NCBI GenBank assembly: GCA_964509505.1 | Contig: CAZDYP010000068.1 | Span: 1-23,923 of the forward strand | Reading direction: 5' to 3' | Origin: CAZDYP01 sp964509505 | GTDB lineage: Bacteria; Chloroflexota; Anaerolineae; JACRMK01 | DNA length: 23,923 nt | Part shown: positions 14,724-23,099 of the stretch, piece after piece | How positions within the stretch are numbered: position 1 is the first letter of the stretch | Layout of the letters: every line of letters starts with the position of its first letter | Program-made: the position numbers and the translations under genes | Notes under the pieces: model-generated | Told to the model about the DNA's origin: nothing | Databases searched by the model: none | What the model saw: only the letters and a program-made list of their open reading frames with translations

Positions 14724-17700
14724 GTGTCTGACCAGATCGAAATCATCAGCCCTAATGCCGATGTCAAGTTCTATGAACTCGACGCCGCGAAGGGCATTAC
14801 GAATATTGGGCGTCATCCCGAAAACGACATCGTCATAGACAACCCGAAGGTTGCGTTGTTTCATGCCATGCTTGACCATCGCCAGAAGCCCTATCAACTT
14901 GTAGTGATGAGCGGCGATGGTCACACGCGCGTTCAGGGCGAAACATTGCCGCCAAACACCACGCGTGAAATGCATAATTGGGACGCGCTTGAAGTTGAAG
15001 ATTACACTCTGATTCTCGTCGAAGCAGAACACCCCACGGCTGTGCCTCCACCGCTCAGCGCGCCGCTCCCGCCGCCTGCTCCACGCCCAACGCCCCACGC
15101 CTCTGTTGGTGTTGGCGCAGCGGTTGGTATGGGCGCATCTGTTGGTGTGGGGCGCGTACCTACACCATCAACGGGGTGGTCTGCCCCAATGGACGAGGCG
15201 TCCCTGCCTCCATCATCCCCTTTAGGAGGCATACCACCTAGCGCCCCATCTGCCCATGCTCCGCCGGCTGCGGGTGATGGCGGAGCATTGCCGGCAGTGA
15301 CGCCGACCCCGAGCGCAGCCTTAGTGCCAACCCGCTTGACGCGCCTGCCGCCCGATATTGATAGTGAGTCTATTTTGATTGAGCTCAGCGAGCGCGAGCG
15401 CGTCGTGGAGGTCGAGCAACCTGCGCATTACGAGTTTACCGTCGTCAATGGTGGGCGGTTGGTGGCAAATTTTGACGTACGCGTGGATGGGCTGAATCCA
15501 GAATGGGTGGACATCGAGCCGATCGAATTCAACCTGAACGAAGGCGCCCGTCGGCGCGTCGGCATTACGATTACGCCCCCACGCTTGCCATCCAGCACCG
15601 CCGGCAAACACTACTTCGCCATCGTCGTCACCTCGCCCGATTATGAAGGGCAAGTGTGCCAACGCGGCATGACGCTCGAAATCAATCCTTTCTACAATTT
15701 CGACCTGAGCGAGCTCTCGCCGAAAACCATCTCCACCCATTGGTCGCATACATTAGGGACGACTGCGCTGACCGTGACGAATCGCGGGAATAGCTTCGTG
15801 CGTTATCAATTGCAAGGGGAAGACGACGAGCAAAAATGCTCATTTGAATTTACGCGTGGGGGGCAAACAGGCGCCTCTGAACAACACCATCCTTCTTCGG
15901 CTCGCCAGATACAGATTTCGGTGCAATCGAACGAGATGGTGACAGTGCCGATTCAAGTTTATCTAAAGCCGCGTCGCCGTCTGTTTGGGCGTGAGAAGCA
16001 TTACACCTTGACTTTCACCGCGACCGCTTTGACCGGGCAGCAAGTTCCCCGTTCGGTGCGTGGTGATTTGTTTAATCGCGCTTTGCTGGGTCCGTGGATG
16101 ATCATGTTGTTGCTGGCGGCGTTGGCATTGACGACAGCGGCGCTCATTGTGGCCATCTTCCGTCCGTGGGTGGAAGATTTTACGGTGGATGGTCAGAAAA
16201 GCGCCTTCATTCGCGCGAATGAGTCGGTCACATTCAAATGGAAAGCGTCGCCCTGGGCGCAATTAAAGATAGATAACAGCGTTGGTTCCTTGGACAGCCA
16301 TGAAGGAGAGAAGAAATTCACGCCGATTACCACCAAAGATCCAGAGACCGTTATCTATCATCTGACTTCAGAGAATTGGCTAACGAAGCTTAGCCCGACC
16401 TTGTTTGGTTATAGCCAAGATGTGCGGGTTACGGTGGGCGCGATCTATCCCACCATGACCTTTGCTGTCATGATGCCCGACAACAGCGTGTTCGTTGCCC
16501 CCGTTACCCGCACCCTACAGATTTATAAGGGGCAGAAGGTTGTCTTAAGTTGGGAGGTCACCAATGCCGAGTCATGGGGTCTCGTCACAAACAATGTGGC
16601 CGAGACGTTACCCGCGAATAGTTTTGTCGGCAGGCGTGAGCTGTCTCCTGATCGCGATACGACATACTTAATCGAAGCGCGTAATCGGTTCACGGGCGAC
16701 GCAAAGCGCACCTCCCCTCCCATCACCGTGAAGGTGGTTGACCCTCCCACCCCAACGCCGGCGATTCTCAAATTCAGCGTGAACCCTTCCAGCATTGTCG
16801 AAGGCACGCCCGTCGCCGTCGAATGGGAAGTAAGCAATGCGCCGCAGGTGTCCGTCTATATTGACGGCGAGCAACAACATTTTGGGAAGAACTCTCCCCC
16901 AAAGGGGAACGTCAACCAATCGCCGCTGTCGCCGCCCAACGGCGTTATCGTATATGTGTTGGATCCGTCCAACGAGACCGACCCCTTCTCCCCCAAAGCG
17001 ACCGTTGTCGTCAATGTCGCCCCGAAGCCGACCGCAACGCCCACGCCGCAGCCGCCGCGGATTTTGTATGCGAATTTTTCCATCAAAGAGGTTGTGCGCG
17101 GCGACCCAGCGGCGAGCGCCGTGCAAATTCAATGGGCGGTGGAAGGCGCGACCACCCGCATCCAAATCAAGAGCCCCGACTTAGGCGAGTATTCCCCCCT
17201 GGGCCCAACAGGCATCATCACTGTCTCCGTCGCCAAGTCCACGAATTTTGTGTTGACGGCGGCGAATGGCGATTTGACGGTCAGCAAATCGGATGAAATC
17301 AAAGTGCTCGAACCGACACCCACGCCGACCGTGACGCCGACGCCCACCCCGCCGCCGACGGCGACCCCGCCGCCGCCGCCGCCGCAAATCGTCTTCTTCA
17401 ACATTCAATTGGATGAGACCAAAACGAATCCACCGAACGCGGTGGTGATTGTCAGCACGGATCAATATCAGGTCGTCGTCAATGCGTTCATCAAAGTGTG
17501 TTGGAGCGTGGTCAATGCGACGAAGGTGACGTTCCAAGGGGTTGAGCAAGACGTGAAGCTCTGTGTGCCAATGGGGCCCGTCTTGTCGGGCGCAAATTTC
17601 ACGCTCAGCGCCGAAAACGCAGCGGGCGTTAGGCAAACGCGCACGTTGCTGATGACTTTGAAACCGCAACCGCCGCCGCCGCCGCCGTTCAATTTGAATG

Positions 17701-18017
17701 GCAGGAACAACCTCGCCCCCACACCGCCGGTCACGTTGACTTGGAATTATGATTTGACGTATCTGGATCAAATCGTTGGCTTCCGTGTCTATCGCGCCGA
17801 CGCACCCGGCTCCAACTATACGCGTGTGGCTGACAACGTGCCGAAGTCCGACGCTGCGACTTGGGTTGATTCCAACACTTGGTGCGGCAAAGCGTATTAC
17901 GTCGTTGCCATTTATATTGATGCCGTTGACAACCAGCGCAAAGAAACCGCGCGCACCTCACAAACGTGGTATAGTCGCGCGTGTCCTCCCACGCCTACGC
18001 CAACCAAAAAGCCCTGA
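14724..18017 (+). CDS. large FHA-like / Ig-like / single-TM protein with extracytoplasmic Ig and Fn3-like domains
   Basis: The product is 1097 aa from a GTG start. Residues about 20-100 are FHA-like (GITNIGRHPENDIVID, residues 24-39; FHAML, 46-50), but the conserved phosphothreonine-binding Ser is Ala44 and the usual NGT loop is GHT. Residues about 105-205 are a Pro/Ala-rich linker. About 207-320 and 330-450 are NEW3/COG1470-type beta sandwiches. One TM segment lies at about 455-478 (LLGPWMIMLLLAALALTTAA). The ~620 residues after it contain several Ig-like domains (each with a motif such as VVLSWEVTNA, VAVEWEVSNA or VQIQWAVEGA), PTPTP/poly-Pro linkers and a C-terminal Fn3-like domain (GFRVYRADAPGSNYTRVADNV). 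Topology is inferred as FHA inside, Ig outside. It could anchor the CIS to the membrane or link cytoplasmic partners to the surface. It ends PTPTPTKKP. Confidence 0.78.
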   Translation: MSDQIEIISPNADVKFYELDAAKGITNIGRHPENDIVIDNPKVALFHAMLDHRQKPYQLVVMSGDGHTRVQGETLPPNTTREMHNWDALEVEDYTLILVEAEHPTAVPPPLSAPLPPPAPRPTPHASVGVGAAVGMGASVGVGRVPTPSTGWSAPMDEASLPPSSPLGGIPPSAPSAHAPPAAGDGGALPAVTPTPSAALVPTRLTRLPPDIDSESILIELSERERVVEVEQPAHYEFTVVNGGRLVANFDVRVDGLNPEWVDIEPIEFNLNEGARRRVGITITPPRLPSSTAGKHYFAIVVTSPDYEGQVCQRGMTLEINPFYNFDLSELSPKTISTHWSHTLGTTALTVTNRGNSFVRYQLQGEDDEQKCSFEFTRGGQTGASEQHHPSSARQIQISVQSNEMVTVPIQVYLKPRRRLFGREKHYTLTFTATALTGQQVPRSVRGDLFNRALLGPWMIMLLLAALALTTAALIVAIFRPWVEDFTVDGQKSAFIRANESVTFKWKASPWAQLKIDNSVGSLDSHEGEKKFTPITTKDPETVIYHLTSENWLTKLSPTLFGYSQDVRVTVGAIYPTMTFAVMMPDNSVFVAPVTRTLQIYKGQKVVLSWEVTNAESWGLVTNNVAETLPANSFVGRRELSPDRDTTYLIEARNRFTGDAKRTSPPITVKVVDPPTPTPAILKFSVNPSSIVEGTPVAVEWEVSNAPQVSVYIDGEQQHFGKNSPPKGNVNQSPLSPPNGVIVYVLDPSNETDPFSPKATVVVNVAPKPTATPTPQPPRILYANFSIKEVVRGDPAASAVQIQWAVEGATTRIQIKSPDLGEYSPLGPTGIITVSVAKSTNFVLTAANGDLTVSKSDEIKVLEPTPTPTVTPTPTPPPTATPPPPPPQIVFFNIQLDETKTNPPNAVVIVSTDQYQVVVNAFIKVCWSVVNATKVTFQGVEQDVKLCVPMGPVLSGANFTLSAENAAGVRQTRTLLMTLKPQPPPPPPFNLNGRNNLAPTPPVTLTWNYDLTYLDQIVGFRVYRADAPGSNYTRVADNVPKSDAATWVDSNTWCGKAYYVVAIYIDAVDNQRKETARTSQTWYSRACPPTPTPTKKP
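17311..17388 (+). repeat. low-complexity PTPTP / poly-proline coding repeat
   Basis: A GC-rich CCGACGCCCACC-type simple repeat, in frame, encodes a PTPTPTVTPTPTPPPTATPP-type linker ending in six consecutive prolines (residues about 863-888 of the large FHA protein). Such linkers are common between extracytoplasmic Ig-like domains in Chloroflexota. The tract is prone to length change between strains. Confidence 0.7.
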
Positions 18018-18024
18018 TGTCGTG

Positions 18025-18094
18025 GTCGCTAGTCGCTAGTCGCTAGCGACTAATCACTAACGACTAATGACTAGCGACTAACGACTAATGACTA
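18025..18094. repeat. tandem 7-bp repeats in inverted and direct orientation before the FG-GAP gene
   Basis: Three GTCGCTA units (18025-18045) are followed by seven units of the complementary orientation (GCGACTA, ATCACTA, ACGACTA, ATGACTA, GCGACTA, ACGACTA, ATGACTA; 18046-18094). The junction GTCGCTAGCGAC is a palindrome, and the flanking repeats can pair. The last unit supplies the ATG at 18088 that begins the longest reading frame of the next gene. These are the same heptad family as at 12655-12725 and 12865-12910. Confidence 0.85.
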
Positions 18095-21000
18095 ACAACT
18101 GTGGTTTGAAATTAGCGCGAGCAGCACTGCTCGCCTTTGCGTTGTGCGGCGCTCTTTTGCACGTTGCTGTCGCGCTGTTGCTATTGAGCATCGTTGTGCC
18201 CTCCCCACGCCCTGCCGCGGCGGAGACGCTTGGGCAGAATATCTCCCCCCCCCCTACCACTGGGGATGTGTCCCCGCCAACTCCATCGTCCTCTTGGCTC
18301 GTCACACCTACCGACCCTCTCACCAAGCCCATTCCCCCCCGTCCGGTCACGGTGAGTAAGTCACCTGTGCCTGCTTGGGTTTCTGATCTGTTAGCTGCTG
18401 ACGCCAGAGGCGCGCGTCGCGTCGCTGGCACGGATCTGCAAATCGTGAAGACCATCGGAACGCGGACCGGCGACCCCGCCTTCGCCTTCAATGGCGACGT
18501 AGTGACTTATACCATTGCGCTCACGCGCATCAATCCCAGCGATACGTTGACGGAGGTCGTCTTGATTGACGTGTTGCCGCAAGATACTTTGGAAAATTTT
18601 AGCATTGCCTGTAGTCCTGCGTGCGGCGTCATCTCTGAAACGCGGTTGGTGCCCGGGGTGCCTGGGCGTTTTCCCGACAAAATCTTCACAGTGACGACGC
18701 AGGTGACGTGGACCGTGCCGGCGCTGACGGGGGCAATCCCGACGGCGACCGTGAAGTTTTGGGGGCGGGTGATTGGGCAAACGGAGGGCAAAGTTTTCTC
18801 CAATCGTGCGTTCGTTAGTTATCGGCGCGTCAGTGACAATGCCTTTGGCTCGGAAGCCAGCAACACGGTGAACACCATCGCCACCACCAATTTGCCAAAC
18901 ACCGGTCAAGCCAGTCTTTCGGCTGCGCCCACTTGGCTTTCGGATGACTTGGGCGGCAGACAGAGCGAAGACTGGGGCGACTTTGATCGTGATGGGTTTA
19001 TAGACCTTGCCCTCGCAGGCGCTGGCACGACCATCTATCGTAACGTCGCCGGCAGCCTCCAATCCGTGTGGACGATCACCAAAACCGCTTTGGCTGTGCG
19101 CTGGGCAGATCTGGATGACGACGGCTATTTGGACCTGCTCATCGTCGGAGACACCCTGATGGGTCAGGGCGCGAATTACATCTATCGCTATGACCCCGCG
19201 CTCAAGACCTTCACCTTACTCTCCACCTTGCTGACGCCCCGCCTATCTTATAGCGTCGCGGTTGGCCGTTTCAACACCAACACCGTCGACGCCATACTCG
19301 AATATTACCCCGCCGATAGCAATGGCTGCTTCCTCCGCTACTATACGAATAATGGCGCAGGCACATTCACCGCAGGCAATTGTATCGCCAAACAAGACGT
19401 GTTTGTGGCGATGTCCGCTGCCGACGTTGACAACGACGGCGACCTCGACCTAGTCGCGGGGATGTGGGATTCCCCCTTTGGCACGGGCAACAAGTCGTTG
19501 GTCTTCGTGAATAGCAGCGGCAGCCTAACCGCCACCCGTGTGTTGACGTTGCCCGCCGCCGCCACTTATTACGGTTACGACCTTGCCTGGGGCGATTACG
19601 ACGACGACGGTTTCCTTGACCTCGCTGTCTCCTATCCTTACGATAGGAAGGTGCAAATTTTTCACAATCAAGGGCTCATCTCCCCAGGTAACAGCAAAGG
19701 CTTTGCCCTCGTCTATACCATTACCTTCGCCGCCGCCGACGCCCCGTACGCGCTGGATTGGGGCGACTTCGACGGGGATGGACGGCTGGATTTGATTGTG
19801 AGCAATCTGACTCTGAGTGTCTATAAGTTGAGCGGCAATAACCCGCTCGCGCCGGTGGTCACGCAGATCATGTCGTTGCCGTTTGCCTCGTTTTCTTCGT
19901 TGTCGCTGTATAACATTCGCGCGGTTGATACGCAGAACTCGGGCAACCTCGAAGTCTTTGTCGCCAACGCGGGTGGACCCAGCCAAGGCTTCCCCGTCTT
20001 CACTCCTCACCTCTCCCCTACCCTCACTCCCTTCACTACCGACCCCTCGCAACATCTCGCATGGGGAGATTTTGACGGGAACGGCTCTCTCGATGTTCTG
20101 CTGGGTGCAGGCAATCCGCCTGCCTTGCAAAGCCGCGTCCGCTTCAATCAAAACAACGCTTTCTCGACCAAACAAGAATTTTTCCCGAGCGGCTTCGGAC
20201 CGCATCGCGTCGCTTTCGGCGATGTGAACGGCGATGGCTGGTTAGACGCCGCCCTCGCCACCCCCATTGGTCCACAACTGTACCTCAACAATAACTTTAC
20301 GACGGTTGATTGGACACCCACTGCCAGCAGCCAAACCACCGCCCTTGCTTGGGGCGACGCTGACGACGACGGTTGGCTCGATTTGCTCGTCGGCAATGCC
20401 AACGGCATCGTCTCGCTCTTCATGTCAAAAGATGGGCAGCTCGACACAACCCCCTCTTGGTCCGAGCGTGTCGTCAACGGCAGCGTGAGCGCGTTGGCGT
20501 GGGCTGACCTGAATCGCGACCATTATCCTGATTTTGCGGCTGCAGGCACTAACGAATCCCCACGCGTCTATGTGAATCGGCGCAATGCGACCTTTGCAGC
20601 CGGATGGACAACCCCCTATACCACGACCACACTCGCTTGGGGCGACTTCAACGGCGACGCCTATCCCGATTTAGCCATTGGCAATCGCGGCGCGTCCGTC
20701 AAAGTTTTCAAGAATACGCTAGGCACGTTGGGCGCAACGCCCGTGTTTTCAACGGCATTCTTTAGTCAAACGGTCAGCGTGGCGTGGGGCGACTGGGATA
20801 ACGATGGCTTGCCCGAATTAGCGATTGGCAACGCGGGTGAAGCGAACCTCGTCTATGCCAATATCAAAGAATTATCGGACGACAAACGCTTCGTGCTGGC
20901 GTGGCGCTCCAGCGACTTCCTTAATACGACGAGCGTGGCGTGGGGCGATTACGATGGGAACGGCTACCTCGATCTAGGCGTCTCCCATGCGAACGGCGCA

Positions 21001-21933
21001 GGCGTTTATCGCAACACTATCCTGAGCGCAAAGATACCCTTGCCTCTCAATCCCCCCTTCGTCAAGGTCTCGCGTCCAGGAAACACGAAAGACGCTTATG
21101 CTTCCTCGTCATCCGAGTTGTTGGGCAGCTTTGAGCATCCAACGGTGACCATTCAATACCAGTTGTTCGATTTGGACGGTGGACGCTCGTTGCCAGCGCC
21201 GAACACGCCAGGAGATCCCATCTACACGACGACCTTTGAGTTCTCGTTGGATGGGGGCTTTACGTGGCAGACTGCTCGCCCTGCCCCAGCGTTCACGCCA
21301 ACCTACATCATCACCCCCACACAGGGCGGACAAGCCGCCACATTCATCTGGGATGCTCAAAGCGATCAAGCGATTAGCGACCATGCCTTGTTCCGTGTGC
21401 GCCTGGTGAGCGGGAATCGGTTCGGCCCCCTGCAACGCTCATCTGCCATCGCGTTTAGCCCACCCTTCCGCGTGCGGGGAACGACGTGCGGCTGGCCCCA
21501 ACATCCTGACATTCTGTTTTCTATCTTGACGACAGAATCCCCCTTCGTCGTCGCGCTAACCGGCACGGTGTTTGCCAGCGCGAGCGTCATCACCTACGCT
21601 TGGAATTTTGGCGATGGCACAGGTATCGTCTTCGGGCAGAATGTCACGCATAGTTACGCGCTGGCGAACAATTATGCGGTAACCTTGACCGTCAGCGGCG
21701 ATGCTTGTCCGCAGACGCGAGAGGCAGTGGTGATTAAATCGCTCAACATCTTTGGACCGCGCGTCTATTTGCCGCTCGTTCTGAAGAACGCAGCGCCTGC
21801 GCGCATAACAGGAGATGGGAGTGCGAACAGGCAGGAGACAGGGAACAGCGAGCATAGGGTGTGGAGTGTTGAGCGGCGGGCGACATTGCCGCCGACGTTG
21901 CGGCTGCGCGGGCTGAGAAGACGGAGAGGGTGA
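18088..21933 (+). CDS. secreted FG-GAP (VCBS) beta-propeller protein with DUF11 and PKD domains
   Basis: The 1281-aa product starts with a hydrophobic signal sequence (residues about 8-45, ending near AAAE). The ATG lies in a heptad repeat; an in-frame TTG at 18106 (MKLARAALL...) is an alternative start. Residues about 110-270 are DUF11-like (TDLQIVKTIG ... YTIALTRINPSDTLTEVVLIDVLP). Residues about 294-970 contain about 13 FG-GAP-type units with WGDFDGDGxxDL calcium-loop motifs, expected to form one or two propellers. A beta-rich region and a PKD domain (YAWNFGDG, about residue 1169) follow. The usual Chloroflexota-type end YLPLVLKN (1227-1234) is followed by 47 extra residues, rich in arginine. 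It is probably exported and surface-associated. Its relation to the CIS is unknown; it may simply be a neighbour. Confidence 0.85.
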   Translation: MTNNCGLKLARAALLAFALCGALLHVAVALLLLSIVVPSPRPAAAETLGQNISPPPTTGDVSPPTPSSSWLVTPTDPLTKPIPPRPVTVSKSPVPAWVSDLLAADARGARRVAGTDLQIVKTIGTRTGDPAFAFNGDVVTYTIALTRINPSDTLTEVVLIDVLPQDTLENFSIACSPACGVISETRLVPGVPGRFPDKIFTVTTQVTWTVPALTGAIPTATVKFWGRVIGQTEGKVFSNRAFVSYRRVSDNAFGSEASNTVNTIATTNLPNTGQASLSAAPTWLSDDLGGRQSEDWGDFDRDGFIDLALAGAGTTIYRNVAGSLQSVWTITKTALAVRWADLDDDGYLDLLIVGDTLMGQGANYIYRYDPALKTFTLLSTLLTPRLSYSVAVGRFNTNTVDAILEYYPADSNGCFLRYYTNNGAGTFTAGNCIAKQDVFVAMSAADVDNDGDLDLVAGMWDSPFGTGNKSLVFVNSSGSLTATRVLTLPAAATYYGYDLAWGDYDDDGFLDLAVSYPYDRKVQIFHNQGLISPGNSKGFALVYTITFAAADAPYALDWGDFDGDGRLDLIVSNLTLSVYKLSGNNPLAPVVTQIMSLPFASFSSLSLYNIRAVDTQNSGNLEVFVANAGGPSQGFPVFTPHLSPTLTPFTTDPSQHLAWGDFDGNGSLDVLLGAGNPPALQSRVRFNQNNAFSTKQEFFPSGFGPHRVAFGDVNGDGWLDAALATPIGPQLYLNNNFTTVDWTPTASSQTTALAWGDADDDGWLDLLVGNANGIVSLFMSKDGQLDTTPSWSERVVNGSVSALAWADLNRDHYPDFAAAGTNESPRVYVNRRNATFAAGWTTPYTTTTLAWGDFNGDAYPDLAIGNRGASVKVFKNTLGTLGATPVFSTAFFSQTVSVAWGDWDNDGLPELAIGNAGEANLVYANIKELSDDKRFVLAWRSSDFLNTTSVAWGDYDGNGYLDLGVSHANGAGVYRNTILSAKIPLPLNPPFVKVSRPGNTKDAYASSSSELLGSFEHPTVTIQYQLFDLDGGRSLPAPNTPGDPIYTTTFEFSLDGGFTWQTARPAPAFTPTYIITPTQGGQAATFIWDAQSDQAISDHALFRVRLVSGNRFGPLQRSSAIAFSPPFRVRGTTCGWPQHPDILFSILTTESPFVVALTGTVFASASVITYAWNFGDGTGIVFGQNVTHSYALANNYAVTLTVSGDACPQTREAVVIKSLNIFGPRVYLPLVLKNAAPARITGDGSANRQETGNSEHRVWSVERRATLPPTLRLRGLRRRRG
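18245..18254 (+). repeat. C10 homopolymer in the early coding region of the FG-GAP gene
   Basis: Ten consecutive C residues lie about 52 codons into the gene, just after the signal peptide (encoding ISPPPTT). Long poly-C tracts are mutable by slipped-strand mispairing in some bacteria; a change of one base would shift the frame and switch off the protein. Whether it varies here cannot be told from one sequence; a homopolymer assembly error is also possible. Confidence 0.6.
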
Positions 21934-22007
21934 CGAGCGGCAAGCGGCGAATGGTCGCCGTGCGGGTATGTTACACCCGATGTGGTGCAGCGAAAAGCGA
22001 ACCGCGA

Positions 22008-22045
22008 AGAAAAACAGAAAAGCGGATGCATACGACGCATCCGCT
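22008..22045 (-). terminator. rho-independent terminator for the minus-strand genes
   Basis: A perfect 9-bp stem (AGCGGATGC at 22021-22029, GCATCCGCT at 22037-22045, 7-nt loop) lies 3 bp beyond the stop of the lipoprotein gene. Reading the minus strand, it is followed by TTTTCTGTTTTTC, as expected of an intrinsic terminator. On the plus strand it is not followed by T residues, so it serves the leftward genes. Confidence 0.8.
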
Positions 22046-22048
22046 GTC

Positions 22049-22483
22049 TCACTTCAAGAACCCTGGTGACTGGATACTATGACCTAGTATCTTTATCTCA
22101 CCACCCGACGTAGGTCTAAAGAGTGTCAAAGTTTCAGCAGATTGGTACTTGGTGTAGATTATTTTGTACTCTAAGATGTAAAAAGTTCCGCTGTTTGGGG
22201 TTCCCGCGTTAGCTTGAATTTTCCAACTGACCAGATCATATTTGTCCAAGTCACCAAGTCTCTCGTTGATATTTTTCAAACTTTGGAGCCACTCTTCGCG
22301 TGTCGTTTTCTCAAAGAATTGAGGGGCGTAGAATGTTATTGCTTTGTCAAAATCTTTGGCGCGAATGGATTCAAAGTAATCTTTAGCCATGGCCTCGGCT
22401 GCTTTGCTATCTTGGGCGATGTTGTCACAACTCGCCATCAGAAAAATAAGTATAAGCAATGAAAATAGAAAAATGGATTTCAT
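22049..22483 (-). CDS. small lipoprotein, possibly NTF2-like
   Basis: This 144-aa protein has a typical lipoprotein signal: MK followed by a hydrophobic stretch and a lipobox ending LMASC, with Cys19 as the modified residue. The mature part (AAEAMAKDYFESIRAKDFDKAITFYAPQFFEKTTREEWLQSL...) has the helix-then-sheet pattern of NTF2-like lipoproteins of the DUF4019 type. That assignment is by pattern only. It is the last gene of a leftward group (27 bp after the four-TM gene) and ends at a clear terminator. Codon usage and base composition are markedly AT-richer than in the plus-strand CIS genes. As a cell-surface protein next to an Rhs C-terminus it may be an immunity or accessory protein. Confidence 0.75.
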   Translation of the reverse strand: MKSIFLFSLLILIFLMASCDNIAQDSKAAEAMAKDYFESIRAKDFDKAITFYAPQFFEKTTREEWLQSLKNINERLGDLDKYDLVSWKIQANAGTPNSGTFYILEYKIIYTKYQSAETLTLFRPTSGGEIKILGHSIQSPGFLK

Positions 22484-22510
22484 AGTTTTTGAGTGGACGA
22501 AAGAGTCGTT

Positions 22511-22978
22511 CTATTGCAGTGTCGTTTTCCTGAAATTTCTGATGAGTCTGATGTAACCAGCCACTACCGGTAATACAACAATAGCTGTAACGAATATAGA
22601 AACTGCAAATAGCCAAGCATCTAAATTTAGAAAAAAAATCCTCATGGTGGTGAATACAAAAGCATACATTATAGAAATATAAAATACGATCGCGGGCACA
22701 AAGAGTAGCAAATGTATTTGGGGGAGCGGTGATGTTAGAATATTTCTAAGCCAAATCTCATTCCATCTAGCTGAGTTAAATTCTGCATTTCCCCATAAAA
22801 GGAATGCGAACGATACTCCTAGACCAATAGGTAACCACAGGCTTACAGCCTCAAAGTTTCCTTTTGATAGCGAATCTTTGATCACAGAAACAATAAACAA
22901 GATTGGTAATATCACAGGTAATATTGGTCTGTAGAGTTTATGTAGTATAGAAATTGTAGGTAATGTTAGTTTATCCAT
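22511..22978 (-). CDS. small four-TM membrane protein of unknown function
   Basis: The product is 155 aa from the ATG at 22978. An in-frame TTG start at 23035 would add 19 residues without obvious function, and neither start has a clear ribosome-binding site. Four hydrophobic segments are seen at about residues 17-35, 46-63, 87-110 and 118-142, with a basic C-terminus (RLIRNFRKTTLQ). No family is recognised. It lies between the Rhs C-terminal gene (121 bp upstream) and the lipoprotein (27 bp downstream), all on the minus strand. A small integral membrane protein directly downstream of an Rhs tip is a classic position for an immunity protein, especially against a membrane-acting toxin; this is inference from position alone. 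Confidence 0.65.
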   Translation of the reverse strand: MDKLTLPTISILHKLYRPILPVILPILFIVSVIKDSLSKGNFEAVSLWLPIGLGVSFAFLLWGNAEFNSARWNEIWLRNILTSPLPQIHLLLFVPAIVFYISIMYAFVFTTMRIFFLNLDAWLFAVSIFVTAIVVLPVVAGYIRLIRNFRKTTLQ

Positions 22979-23099
22979 AACAAACAATTCATACGTTGAT
23001 GGATTGCAGAGGATGACATATCCTATAAGAGGCAATGAGCATATTTAGCCGCTGCAATCCATTAACCCTAGTTCTGACTCTGTTGAAGAGTCGCTGATC

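Noticed and set aside
18025..18094. CRISPR-like array
   Set aside because: The units are 7 bp, contiguous, degenerate and lack spacers, so they are simple tandem repeats.
19525..20205. A 226-codon minus-strand open frame within the FG-GAP gene
   Set aside because: It is a shadow created by the repeated WGDFDGDG codons on the plus strand and has no features of its own.
22979..23035. TTG start extending the four-TM protein by 19 residues
   Set aside because: There is no ribosome-binding site and the added residues show no obvious function; the ATG at 22978 is preferred, though not proven.
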